NCBI GenBank assembly: GCA_040437565.1
Contig: JBDOQK010000017.1
Location: 1-64,000, forward strand
Source of the DNA: Albugo candida
Lineage: Eukaryota; Oomycota; Peronosporomycetes; Albuginales
Reading direction: 5' to 3'
DNA: 64,000 nucleotides
The position numbers and the translations under genes are program-made. The notes beneath the pieces were generated by a model. It was not told the origin of the DNA. It did no database searches and saw only the letters and a program-made list of their open reading frames with translations. The first letter of the stretch is position 1. Every line of letters starts with the position of its first letter. Positions 1 through 12,718 of the stretch are shown piece by piece.

Positions 1-1310
1 AACATTGGAGTCCCAAAAGATTATCTTCTTTACAGAAATTAAGCATTGTTTCCACCTTTCGGCTGGCATCAACCTTTTGCTGCACAAGCTTAGGTGAGAA
101 AGTAAAGATTAGTAGTATGTCGATATCGTTTTGAATAGAATCTTCGAATGCCGTTCCGTAGTGCTGTTTCCTCATCTCCAGCTATGAGTGCCCTAAAAAC
201 GAGGTTATGTTATGAAACACCAAGCACATGTGGTGGACGTTTTGGCATGGAATGCTACTGCCACTTTGAAGAGAAGCGTCTATGAGAAAGCAAGATTGGC
301 ATTACCCAACGGAAATGCGAAGAGGCATGAGGAGAAAGTATTCGCACACAGAAAGAGGAGCCTTCTTATCATCCAAACACTCCATCAGAGAGAGATATTT
401 ATATATAATGCTTTGTTATCTGGATTACATATGTTAGCTAGACATGACAACTTTCAGCCCTTTTGTCTTGATTTGCTTGATAATCTCGTCAATANNNNNN
501 NNNNNNNNNNNNNNNNNNNNNNNNNNNNNNNNNNNNNNNNNNNNNNNNNNNNNNNNNNNNNNNNNNNNNNNNNNNNNNNNNNNNNNNNNNNNNNGTTATG
601 TTATGAAACACCAAGCACATGTGGTGGACGTTTTGGCATGGAATGCTACTGCCACTTTGAAGAGAAGCGTCTATGAGAAAGCAAGATTGGCATTACCCAA
701 CGGAAATGCGAAGAGGCATGAGGAGAAAGTATTCGCACACAGAAAGAGGAGCCTTCTTATCATCCAAACACTCCATCAGAGAGAGATATTTATATATAAT
801 GCTTTGTTATCTGGATTACATATGTTAGCTAGACATGACAACTTTCAGCCCTTTTGTCTTGATTTGCTTGATAATCTCGTCAATACAATACAAAACCTTA
901 GAAACGCCTCATGTTTAGAAGGCTGAACGCTTTCTCCGAGAGAATAGCTAGTATGTTCGCCAACATTGGACTCCCGAAAGATTATCTTCCTCAAGATTTA
1001 TATACTTGTTTCTACCTTTCGTGTGGTATCAACTTTTTGCTGCATAATCTTAGGTGAGAAAGTACAGATTAGTAGTATTTCGATATCGTATGGAAGCGAA
1101 TCTTCTAATACCGCTCCGCAGTGCTGTTTTCTAGGTTTCCAGGATTTCTATAAAATCGACGTATGCTATATAACGCCAACCACATATGGCGGACTTTGTC
1201 GATCGGATTTTTACTCCCACTGTGAATAGAAGCTTCGATGAAAAAAAAATTGACATTATTCGACGGAGAAGCGAAAGAAGGATGAGGTTAAAGTAGTCGC
1301 ATAAACAATA
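1..1310. repeat. Diverged direct tandem repeat of unknown origin
   Basis: The sequence at about 1-350 reappears, clearly diverged, at about 962-1310, in the same orientation and with the same order of blocks (for example AGATTATCTTC near the start, CTTAGGTGAGAAAGTA about 90 bases later, then a GGTGGACG or GGCGGACT block). After removing the artefactual copy around the first N block, the true period is about 570 bp. No protein family is recognisable in either unit. It could be two decayed LTRs or two internal fragments of one retroelement. Confidence 0.6.
204..885. other. 100-N gap (495-594) with 291-bp identical flanks
   Basis: Bases 204-494 are repeated identically at 595-885 and both copies abut the N block. 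This is most simply an unmerged contig overlap and not a biological duplication. Confidence 0.9.
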
Positions 1311-1649
1311 ACGTTTTGAATTGCCTAGTCGTATGTTGCTTGATCAAATAACCGGCCAAATGGCACTTTGTACTAATGTGCGTCACTTCAATACAGCTGA
1401 ACTCCACTTGCTCACGGACGAGTTAAGGACGAAGGTCTATGTGCTGTACCCAAATATGATATCCAAAATACTTTGCAGTAGCAATGGCACTATGATTGTC
1501 GTTATACACAGTAATATCGATCTGCTCAATTCTCAACTCTTCCTGAAGACTCTTGGTACAAATGACATAGTGGAGAGAAAGAGTTACAGCAATGTATGAT
1601 TCTTCGACGGTACCTAAGCAACAACTCTTTGTTATCTTGATCTGGAAAT

Positions 1650-4600
1650 TTTAGATGATCCATTCATCATAAACATGATAACTGACGTAGATCGACGGTT
1701 CCTTTTTGATGCAGCCCAACCCTCGTCGCTATGCGCACAAATCTGTACATCTGGGCCAGATGGAACCCAAATGTTATTCTTTCTAGATTCTTCTAGATAT
1801 CGGAGAACTCATATTGCTTCATTAAAGTGTTCCTCGATTGGATTCTGGGTATGTTGAATAAGATGACATAGAGCAAATGAAGTATCAGGTCTTCTCCCAT
1901 TCGCATTGCAAAGTAATGATCCAACCTACGACCAAAGAGGCCGCTTTTCGTCCGTGGGTCTCTGGTCTCGCTTTTTGTCACTGACTGAGGCAGAACTGCT
2001 AGGTTGTATACTGGTTTCGAGTCAACTCGATTGAACTTATCAATCATTCTAGAAATGCATGCTTCCTTCAAGATCTTCATCACTCTATTACTTCCCTATA
2101 CGCAGCTTCCATGCCAAGGATGTATATAACTTTACCCGATATCTTGAGTGAAAAGTGTTTCTTCAATTTCAACGTGATTTTGTAAATCACATCCGAACTT
2201 CTTCCTCCCACCAGCATACCATCAAAATAAAATACAACTTAATTGGGGTCATGTTACGCTTGTCAAGAAAAGATGCCAGAATCCAGCTTGCATCGATGAA
2301 CTCTAGCTTTATCTCATGATATATTCGTGTTAAACATGGACCATGTGACACCTGCTTGCTTTAGGACTAATAAACCTTCGTTCAACTTGTAAACGAAGTT
2401 CAGGTAACAGATTATCCTCCCGGGGGCTAAATGAATACATCTTCTTCCATACTTCCATTGGAAAAATGCCGTATCCAGATCATATTGCGGCACATGATAG
2501 ACTTGGTGATAGAACAAAGCCGAAAATACAAAAAATAATGCAAAATCGCAACAAGAGAGCACGTCACAAACTAGTCGACACCTGAAATTTGTCGATAGCT
2601 AATTGCAAGAAGTCTTGCCTCAAAACGGTGTATGTCTCTTTTTTACTCATCTAGATGAAATTACCCACTTATTGCTCAGCATTTTCTTACTTGGTGAGCG
2701 TTTTACTACGTTCCAAGTTAACTTTTCCTCATACCAATTCTTCTTTGCTAGCTTTGATCCACCACCCCGCTACTGGCGATTTCGAGCGTCTTGATAGCGA
2801 TTTGGCACTTCTAATGCTGCATTGCATTTTTCAACTTCAAGTCTGGATCGTTTTTAGTGTCGTCCATTATCTCAAACAGAATCACTCTCATAAGGGACGA
2901 TTTCGCCTGAGGAACCACCGTCCCTAAACGCGAATTGCAGATTCACTCCCAAAATGTGTCGTCTATAGTGGGTAACAAATCCAAGATCTTTATCACCAAA
3001 TTTTATCTCCCTTAACACCATATTCGAATTCGAGAAATTAGCTGTTAAAGCAGTATATCCAATATCCATGCCATGCCTTGTGATAACATCGAGCTGCGAT
3101 GAGGATGTCGAAAACCTTTCTTTTTTCTCAACATCAACATGAAGGCTTGATACACTATGATCAACTTGTGCATCCTCATTATGATCAAAGTCAGTCCTCT
3201 TGCTATGCGTCTATCCCAGAGGCCTAAACAACACTTGGACATTTTTATTCAGTGTAGCAGTTCGCACTGCCACTAATTTGCTTGTTTTGGAATCGGTCAC
3301 TCGATAACTTCTTGTCATTTTTTACTATCCGACAAACATGCAAGCAAATCTTTTGTCATTCAGCTTTTATTTTTTTCCTTGTCAATATGTTCGTAGTCGT
3401 TAGACCCGAAAGCACAAAAGATGCGCAAATTCGGTCGACTTCCAAATGAAACTCTAAAAAGGTGTATTTGATGTTTAAACGGATCATAGAATGCTATCTG
3501 TTATATACACCGCACTATTCATTGATTCCGCCCAGCGCTGTTTGTCGATACTCTTCCATGCTAGTAAAGATTGATTCTGTTATATTAGTTTAGTGTTCAT
3601 TCTCACTGCCAAAATGTTTACTTGAGGCGAGTAAGATACATTTGTTCGATGTAAAACCTCGACGTGTACTCAAAGGCATGTAAAGTTCTTCTTGATGTAT
3701 TTTACCCCGTTTCGGTTCAAATACACTTGATTCATTTGTTTTTTTTGATTCTCCAGCAAAGCTTTATATTCCACAAATTTTTCGAGCACTTCACTTTCGA
3801 TGCGAGGAAAAATGCCACAGTATATCGTGACTAACTGTCGATAAACGTGACAACATACTCTGACCCCTGTGTGTTTGTTCTGTATGGGACCCAATGCGTC
3901 GCTGTGTACAAGTTCAAGAACTCCTCATATCTTTATCTCACTATTCTTTGATTTTCGGAACGATTCCACATTCATTTTTTCATTTATACATACTACACAT
4001 ATGTGATGATAATCATCTCGATTAATTTGCAAATTCATTTCATCGACAGATTTTCTGACGCTTAATATTACAAATATTGTTCCGCATTCGCTTGAATGGC
4101 ATTCACCACTTTTATTGAACATCGCAATGCTTACAGCTTGCCTCTTTTCTTGCTATTTGTCACCGTTGAACGTTTGCCATGATAGTACACCAGCGTCCTC
4201 CGAATTAGACTTTGAGTACTCTTGACACCAAAGCTGATACTGACAGCAGTCGTTAATCAATGCCTGGTACTAACAACACATCATAGAGTTGTACTGGCGT
4301 TCAAATTTCCATTTTAATAGGAACGGTTCCAGATGTCGTCACAGTTACTTGAAGGCCATTTGCCACAGTGGTTTGTGTCTGTGATTTGAGTAGATTGAGA
4401 TGCGTTTATTGTTATCAAATGGACTCATATGGATGCATGAATCACTATCGAGGAATCAATTCATGCCAGACTTGTCGGTTGGCGCCATAAATGTATGCAC
4501 TCTACTCGATTGTCGACTTAGCTGTGTCGATTTAGACGACAATCGAAATTTCTATGACCTGTTCGCATGCGACCAAAAAAACACTTCCGACCAAACTTTT

Positions 4601-5250
4601 GTGCTATCTCATCTTACTGTTCATAGCTTTCTCGATTGTTTTTATAAAACTTCTCAGTTCCTCTCAAGGCAAGTTTTTGGACTCTTTCTGTTGCAACGAT
4701 TCATAATCTCGCTTGATCATCTCCTTCGCGCCCATCTTATCCGTGTTTGATATAGTTTTGATATTCTCCAGGATTGCGTCGTATTGATCAAATAAGACTG
4801 GTCAAGACAGTATTAGGTCCATTTGTTGATCTTGATCCATGCTTTCTCCAGTCGCAGCCATTCCTGTACGAATCTCCTCAAATTTTATGTGGTCTCCCAA
4901 CGCGTATCCTTCCTTTTCTTTCCTAGATTAATGCACTAGTCATCTTATTTCTATACGGTTGAGCGTGTTTCGCCAAACAAAACGGTTCTTGGATTTCCGA
5001 CGTTTTTGTACTTGTTCGGGAAAGGTTACACAGAAACTCTTGATAGGTACAACACTGACAATAACACATTCACCGTCGCATCATTTCTATTTCTCCAATG
5101 TTGCATCCATGCCAACATTTAACTATACTCTTTTAATTAGATTGGATGTCCCGATCGCTTGCTCGACGGATTTGCTTGTCAGGTTAGCATTTATTCAGAC
5201 ATTTCTCGCTAACGTAAACCATTTCGATTGGTTTACTTGCAAGCAAAGAT
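1650..5250 (-). mobile_element. Copia (Ty1) retrotransposon fossil
   Basis: Reverse-strand fragments follow Copia order. There is a degenerate zinc-knuckle-like stretch near 4.56 kb and a GAG-pre-like block with VLLVPG and LLSVSAL near 4.15-4.4 kb. Integrase-like residues (EVLEKFVEYKALLENQ) lie at 3.67-3.9 kb, reverse transcriptase remnants (YDLDTAF, LVLKQAG) at 2.3-2.56 kb, and a weak RNase H-like tail at 1.7-2.1 kb. No LTR pair was identified. The element is heavily broken (well over ten interruptions) and looks old. Confidence 0.7.
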
Positions 5251-8200
5251 AACTTCCCCTGACGCTTTATTCTAATTATTGGCTTCGGGAATTTTCTTTT
5301 CTCTTAACTTGTCTTCATAAACATTACACTAAAGTCGAAACTGATTGTATTTTCCGCTGTAGATAGGATACATATGATATCGTACAATACCTATTTTTAT
5401 ATTCTTGACGATTTGACACGGAGAGTATTATTTTGAACTGTTTGAATGAGTTTACGATTCCCATAGGAGGTCATGTGATACGTCCCAATGCTTGATATTC
5501 CTAAAATTTGTTCCGCTTTGTTGACATGTGGCAAGTAGCTTAGTATCTAGTATCCTTATACCTGATCATTCCCTGCATTTCATAGATACATGTTCACCAA
5601 AAATCCGGGCGATCTTATTCCGTCATGACCAAAAATGAACCTCCAGATATCCAATTTGTTACAATGAAACATTTGATCGAGGATTTTATCCTGAAGGCGA
5701 CATATCATAAATAAAATATCTTGGCCTCGTTACATATAAATAATTTGAATTTTCCTAATTGTTGAAGCCTTTTTTCGTATTTTTCTGATAAAAACTTCCT
5801 TCTATATTTTGTTGCTCGTCATGCAGCTATAGCAGGCACTTTTTTCTTTGAATGGTTTTGAACCTAATCAATTATGTGTACCCATGTAAAAAGGAACCAG
5901 CTTGAATGTTAATATTTTCCTTCATAAAGGTCTACACCCATACTTCATACAGTTTCAGTTCTATAAATAGCTTCTCATCATGACTGATAACACCACCGAT
6001 TGATTCTGCTGACATTCACAGCTCATCAAATATCCGTAAAAGACGCATAATATCAGCATGGTTTAACGTCGAAAATCCGTGAAATTCGCCTATTTTCTGA
6101 CTCGGTTATGTGTACTTCGGCAGAGAAATAAGCCATGTACTATAGTTTTTGCATCACCGCTGCAGTCACATTCTTTCCATACCTTGGATGTTGGCCTTTC
6201 GTGTCACCGATTTTGTTACATAAGCTTTCATATCTGCCACTCTAGTGCCACTCCTTGATCCTCTTGCTATTGTGTCTGAAATCCATCAATAGTTCCGAAA
6301 AAACTTGTCTTATTTACTCAAGACTAACATGGAACTCCCACATGATATGCAATCCTCCTCGAGAAAACTGGTGCTTCCGCTGGATATAGTGTTGGATGTT
6401 CTAGTCACCAGAAAATTTTTTAACGTTATAACCTAATCGCACTCGTTGTATATTATTTCATCAAAATCAGGAGTTAATACTTTAGTACTTCACTCACTAT
6501 CAGCAAGTCTGGGCATTTATCTCTATTAATCTGCTATAGCCAATACTTACGTTATTAATACGAGTAATTTGTAGGAATGTCCAGAATGATACTGAATAAT
6601 CAACTGTTTTCTATACCAACTAAAAGGCACGGATGAGCTTTCCATGCAGCATTTCGTGGAAAAGTTGTATGTAATTTTATTATACGAGGATCCAGCATCA
6701 TCTCAATAGTATTCTACAAGGTATTCTGCACAAGTGTCATCATTGTCACTTGGCCCTTAGCTAAAACATTCGAAATATAGCATCAGAGCAGGATGTATAG
6801 ATGATCCAAAATAAAGTGCAAGTAGAGGAAACAACGAGAACATTTAATAATCCTTCTTTCGAGCAGCACGAAAGATTTTATCATCAAGATGAACTGCGTT
6901 GGAATAGGGGCAGAATTCCTCGCCCTTGAACTATCGTTAACGAGCACGCGATTTCTTCAGCCTGAATGGAGGTTGCCATGGGGGGAAACCTGTGATGACA
7001 TTTCTTTTCTACAGGTATCGACAATCATCTTATATCTCGTGTTTGTAAAATGCGCAACATCACTTCCCTTCCGGTCTTAAGGCATACACAACCATTTTAT
7101 AGGTACTATCGGACGCCCGCCCTGCGCTGTTGCAAAAATTCTTCTTTATATCGGGTAAAGCGAGTGGATAACACGCAACTCTTTACATGCTTTCGCGAGG
7201 TGCCTACCAAACTGATCGCATCATCTTGACTCTTGCAAACTCGCTTCGCAATACAAATATGAAAAAAAGACGCGTAAAAACGTTTTTCTGATCTTTCAAT
7301 AGTCGACAGCTTTCTTATCACTCTGATAGCGGGGCAATGTATTTCCCATTTTAAAAGGTAATGAGTGGTTGCTATTACGGTTTTGCAAGAAGAGCCGATA
7401 AATGTTCGAAATCCACAGCCTAAAGACGACGTGAAACATTCGTTTCCTTTATTCGAATAGGTCATTTCTTATGTTGGAGCTGATTGTATTCGAGCTCACT
7501 ACAAATTCAGCAAGAAAGATTCGTCATTCGTACTGTAGAAAATTTTACTTCAAGTACAGCATCTTAGGAATAGCCATAAGTTCTCTATTTAATAGTTTTG
7601 TAGTAGTTACGTCTAAAATTGGCGATTTACTCAGAGGGAAAAAATTGGGAAGTCTTTCTGAAGTCTACGAGTATGCTCAATCAGAGCAGATAGTGGATCC
7701 AAGAACTTTCTACAATAAAAATGCATTTCATGGATTTGTACAGCTTACTATGTGCTAGAAAAAGGCCGAACATAAGTGCTTAAGGCCAATATACATTACA
7801 AAGTGGTTGCTATGTACTAGCTTCTAGATCAGCGAGTCTTGTTCTATCCAAATAGCGGACGATCTGGAATTTAACTCACTCCTATCAACTAATAATCTTT
7901 CTCTTGAAGTTTTAAGAAACCACAGCAGCTTATCGCAGCACAAATTCATGGATTGTTTCAAAGAGCAGGTTCAAGATTCGGCAGCGAAAGAATATATAGC
8001 CTAAAGTTCCTGGAGTATTCGATAATCTATGATTGTTACTGGGTCTGCATGCTTCAATTGTATTGCCACAGAAACTTGTTCTATGAAGCGGCATATTCAA
8101 ATGCATTCCAGTACACAATGGCTACGATTCACTTTTGGTTGTTGGGTTGACTCCCTACCTCGTTCATCTCCAAAGAGTCATAATCTGACTACTTATCAAT

Positions 8201-9550
8201 CCGCTTTTTCAACAACCTCCAACTGAACACCTTGTTAATTAAGCTCGAACATGACATTCATTGGGCGAAAAACGCGGTTGGGTCAAATTGAACGCATGTG
8301 CTCTCTAGGTGTCCCAAATGATCAAAGCTTTCTTTTTTCGACCGCCTACGGTCAATCAACTCTCTCCTTCGCGTTATACTGAAGTTTGGAGTCAGAGTCC
8401 CTGAAGTAGAAAAAGCTTCTGGAGAAAACCTGAATGATTTGAGGAAGAGTTTCCGCAGAATCTTTTTGGGAAGGTCACAGTGTAGGACGTAGATGTAGAT
8501 ATATGTAACTGTAATTTTTATTGACAATGTAAGTCGAACAAAGGGTATGCGATTGCTGATCATTCAAAACAATGAACAAGGCTTGGGCGTAGCTATCTCA
8601 GTTCTTTCTATGACACAAGTCGAGTGACGTCAACTTGATTGAAAGAGAAACGTCTAATTGAACAAAGATCGGATTAAGGGAATAGCGAATCCAATCTGTA
8701 CATTTTCCTCAGTGCCTTACATCATCTGTAAATAATCCATAGTGGGCTTTCACAAGGAGGATGTATGACGCAATTGGTGATTGTCATGGGATTATAGTCT
8801 CAGAGGTACAAAATTTCAGATGGCATTCAACTACAAGAATTCAGCGTGGGAAGCAACCTCTTCTTATCAAACACAGCTTCCTTGAGATATTGCAAGGCAT
8901 TCAATGGGGATCCAATTTCAATTACCAAATACTACCGAAACCTCCCAATACCCTATATGCCGTTTCTCTCCAATTGACAATCATGGAGCGGAACAGCTGT
9001 TAACAGCGAAAATAGAATCACGATTACACATCTTCAAATACCCAATCTTTTAAAATACTCATAAGCATTTCTCTCAGACAAAGAAACTTTTATTTGAGAC
9101 CAAAGTCCTCCGTTATCCGAATATACTGGATTTGTATCAGAAATTTATGGCACAAGCACTGTTATCATCAGCTTCCCCTGACGAACTCGGTATCACGCAT
9201 ACTACTATCCCCGACAACTTCGACTGCACAAAGCTACAATAAAAAGATGAGATACCGGAGGCCTTTCTCGCAATCAACGCTTCGTACTCGTCCAATTAGT
9301 GGCAATGACATTGTTAGCCGTTCGACGGAAGTGCAAGGTGCTTAGAAAACTTCATTTGACTTAACAATTATGAGCCTAGAAATGTACATATGCACGGAAA
9401 AAAATGTGCCAGATTGTGTGACGGCTGATATCACGAGTATGAACAATTAGTTTCATATGTGACCAAAATAGGCGCGTAAGTGGAAGCTCGATTTAAAGTT
9501 CCAAAGTTGTCAGAAGCTTTCTTTATGCCCAGTTTCATCATTTTTATCTC
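5251..9550. other. No recognised gene; AT-rich intergenic or decayed DNA
   Basis: Open frames here are short and overlap on both strands, for example 7106-7465 (minus, 119 codons), 7471-7758 (plus, 95 codons) and 8258-8563 (minus, 101 codons). None shows a domain I can name, and no convincing splice series joins them. The stretch is probably further decayed transposon sequence, but I cannot prove that. Confidence 0.5.
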
Positions 9551-9554
9551 AGTG

Positions 9555-10960
9555 AACTCAACGTCGGTAGATGCAGCATGGCGTCACCCATCTCTCACGA
9601 TTCACGATATCAGCGCATCTTTTATTTGACCACTCAAGGATAACCACGCACCAGGTGCAGATCATATCTCAACAGACTTACGAATTATAGTCCCTCACTT
9701 GTTACCCATCTCCTCCAGGAAGCAACGTTACATCATGTTCAGAAACTCTTTATCTCCATCCTAATCTTGGAAGCCTATGTCATGAGGTCATCACCACCAT
9801 TCCAATCACCAACAAACCGTCGAACAGCTGCATCAATCTTCTATCGATCACCCTTATCAGTCTCACTTTTAGGTCCACATCCAAAGTCTTTTTAAATCGC
9901 ATACAGTATCCAATCAAACAGCATGTCGACCTGCCCGCAACACAGAGGTTAGGCTGTGGGACCATCGGTGTATTATATCGCCTTGACGCGTCGCTTCCAG
10001 GAAAATGCGTACATTCACGTGATCGCTCTCAGAAAGTCTTTGACACTATTGATTAACGTAAATTTCTCCTAGCTCTCGGCTTGATTTTGGACCCAGACGG
10101 AGTCCAACTTGAAAAATGCTCATCAGCGCCATTACCATCCATCTTCATCTTAGTCTGACGTCCTACCCAGCATTCGCCGATAATCATGGTACATCAAAGG
10201 GAGATAGCATCATCGCAGTTTTGTTCGTGGCATACTTGGAAGTGTTACTTTGGTTATTCAACGTGCGAGCTCTGCAATATTGTTTTTGCTAATTCTGTCG
10301 ACTTCAGTCACCACTCTCTGATCGCCTTGAGCATATACATCTTGTTGCGAGCATATATTTCGGCCATGATCCTTGACAATTAATGTGTGCTAAATTGAGA
10401 GAAAGACTACTGTATCGATCAGCAAGCACAGCCAATAAACCTTGATAAAACGTTTGCAAATGATATAAGTACTTAACGGCTCTGAAGACGTACAGAGGCC
10501 CAAGTCTCATGCAATAGTAGCTTTCAAACCGTTATGCAACTCTGGATCTATCCTCATCTTCTGCTGGAATCCCTACGCTTTCGCTGGTACAATGTAATTG
10601 TGATAGATGCTCTTCTTTAAAAGACTATAGCGCAAGCATACACTGGCATTGGTAGTCTTGAATCATTTCACAACCGTCGTATCTACGACGTCTTCCATAT
10701 TCACTATTTTCAACAAATTGGCAACGACGATCTATACGAGTTCTGCGGAGCGAAATACTCCGTACCCATCATTTAAAGTCTCTATGTAAGGTGCCTGGTC
10801 ACATTCTTCACGTTTCACCGCCGATTCTAGCTCAAATGAACATTCCCCGATACTATAACTCCGCCAAAAAGCCCCGCTTATCTAGTAGTGCACCATCTTC
10901 CTTCTAGCGATCTCGAAAAATATCTGCAACGCGATAGAATTTTCACATTGCATAAGACCA
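9555..10960 (+). mobile_element. Non-LTR (LINE) retrotransposon remnant
   Basis: Plus-strand frames resemble a LINE reverse transcriptase in the usual order. A PGADHISTDL-like segment (LINE PGPDGI block) lies near 9.65 kb. It is followed by NKPSNSCINLLS and SKVFLNRIQ at about 9.81-9.91 kb (NPSNYRPISLLS...SKIFEKILANRI block), then KVFDTID near 10.04 kb (KAFDTI block). A C-terminal part near 10.68-10.95 kb (HNRRIYDVFHI ... HLPSSDLEKYLQ) resembles the tail of such proteins. The reading frame changes and is stopped many times, so it is a pseudogene. Neither the 5' end nor a poly-A tail could be placed. Confidence 0.6.
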
Positions 10961-12548
10961 ATCGAAATGGATAGTCCTTACCCAAATCCTCAGCAATATC
11001 CCCAAACTAGTCTACCGAAACTAGTCTACCGGATTGAAGTAACTTTTGCTGTAAGCGAAAGCTAAAGATTACTGGTACGGACTAAAACCGTACCTATGAN
11101 NNNNNNNNNNNNNNNNNNNNNNNNNNNNNNNNNNNNNNNNNNNNNNNNNNNNNNNNNNNNNNNNNNNNNNNNNNNNNNNNNNNNNNNNNNNNNNNNNNNC
11201 TGAAAAATAGCTGGAATGAGGCTCGAGATCAGTTTGGAGTGTATGTGACACATTCCTTTCTTGGGGACAAGAAAAAACTTCGTGGGTCGCACTGACATAC
11301 GATCAAGATGATTTGAGACAATATTAGTCAGATTCTATCACTTACCAACCTAGTCAAAGCAAATGGCTAGTTGTTTCTCTTGTTGCTTTCACGCAAGTTG
11401 TGATATATGCCATTTGATTCATCAGAATCAAACGCGTCAACACTGAAGACAAAACAGTTTAATGACAAAGGAAGATTATTGCTTAGTATTTAGTCAACTA
11501 AGATGTGGAATTCGACCGCATCTAAAATCTACTATACATACTACATGATTTATTCTCTTCGTCCGTCCCAATTTTCCTAGAATTACTCCTCTCATTTTTA
11601 CAAAAACCATTCATTTTGATTTTTAATCAGGAAATTTGTTCGCATGAGATAATGCCACGAAAATTCCATGCAAATGATATGTACGAGTTTCGTGTTGTTC
11701 CAGCTTTGTTGATGTATTTATTGACTGCAATAAGGTGCAACTCCCCAAGACTAATAATATTTTTACTTAGTTCAAATTGTATTAATCACCTGGAATGGAA
11801 AGCTTAGTCAATTTTTCATGCACCAAAATATAGCTTTTGAAGTGCTAAACGTTTTGCAGCAAGCAGGTTGTTCAAATCTTTTTTTTCACGGTGCTGATAC
11901 GCCTGAACGATTGACCATCTTACATGTTTTCCTAAGATCGGAAAGATTTGACATAGCCCAGGGGAAAGGTCGTACGCTGTGTGTGTAAGTCTTTTTTCGT
12001 GGCTGGAATGAAAGGAAAAAAGGCAGGCAAGGTATTCAAACAAAAGAAGAATGTCTATGTACGGTTTTTGGCCTGAAGAGAGTGGAAATGGGGCATGATA
12101 CGTATAGAAACAAACGCGTGTATATATGGCAGAGTCATAAGGTAACCAAGAAAAAAGCGCTTAAACACCTGGAAACACAACGACATGCCTGCAGAAATTG
12201 ATCGTTGACGCGTAGACTTCGATGCGATTTTCTTCTTCCGTCTTTCTTGCTCAACTTCTCCGCCTCAACTCCATTCTTGCTCTTTCTATACATTTCTATG
12301 TATCGCCAGGATGTTTGATCGTGTTTCCGAATCTCCTCCATGTACAATCCATCGTGGATACCAGGGAGGCTCTCCCAAAGCCAGATGAAATTCTAATATC
12401 ATTGGCCCCGCGCTTTTTTTCTTGGCGGCTCCCATGTACTTTTCGATGAAGTTGCACTGACAGTAGAATTGGAGTTATATTCAATTATATGCCATGCCAT
12501 CTTTACCTCCATCTCCAGCCTGTTTAGCAAAATCGGCCCGAGCCATCA
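10961..12548. other. No recognised gene; contains a 100-N gap without flanking repeat
   Basis: I see no gene, RNA or transposon signature in this stretch. The N block at 11100-11199 differs from most others here because no identical sequence flanks it, so real sequence may be missing. Confidence 0.5.
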
Positions 12549-12594
12549 AGGCATGCCTCCAGCAGGAGTCATTTGCTGGAGCAAATGCCTTGCG
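12549..12594. repeat. Imperfect inverted repeat (hairpin)
   Basis: CAAGGCATGCCTCCAGCAG is followed after a few bases by TTGCTGGAGCAAATGCCTTG, whose reverse complement matches the first arm with few mismatches. A 20-bp-arm stem could form. No transposon ends or terminator context were recognised around it. Confidence 0.6.
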
Positions 12595-12718
12595 TGGAAA
12601 TACAGATTCGAATTTACGTTGGGAGGAGGTCCGATCACTCTTCCTTTAACACTTGTGAAAGACCATCGTCAGTGGTGAGATCTCATCCGAGATATCTTGA
12701 GAGCACAGAGTAGAGAGC

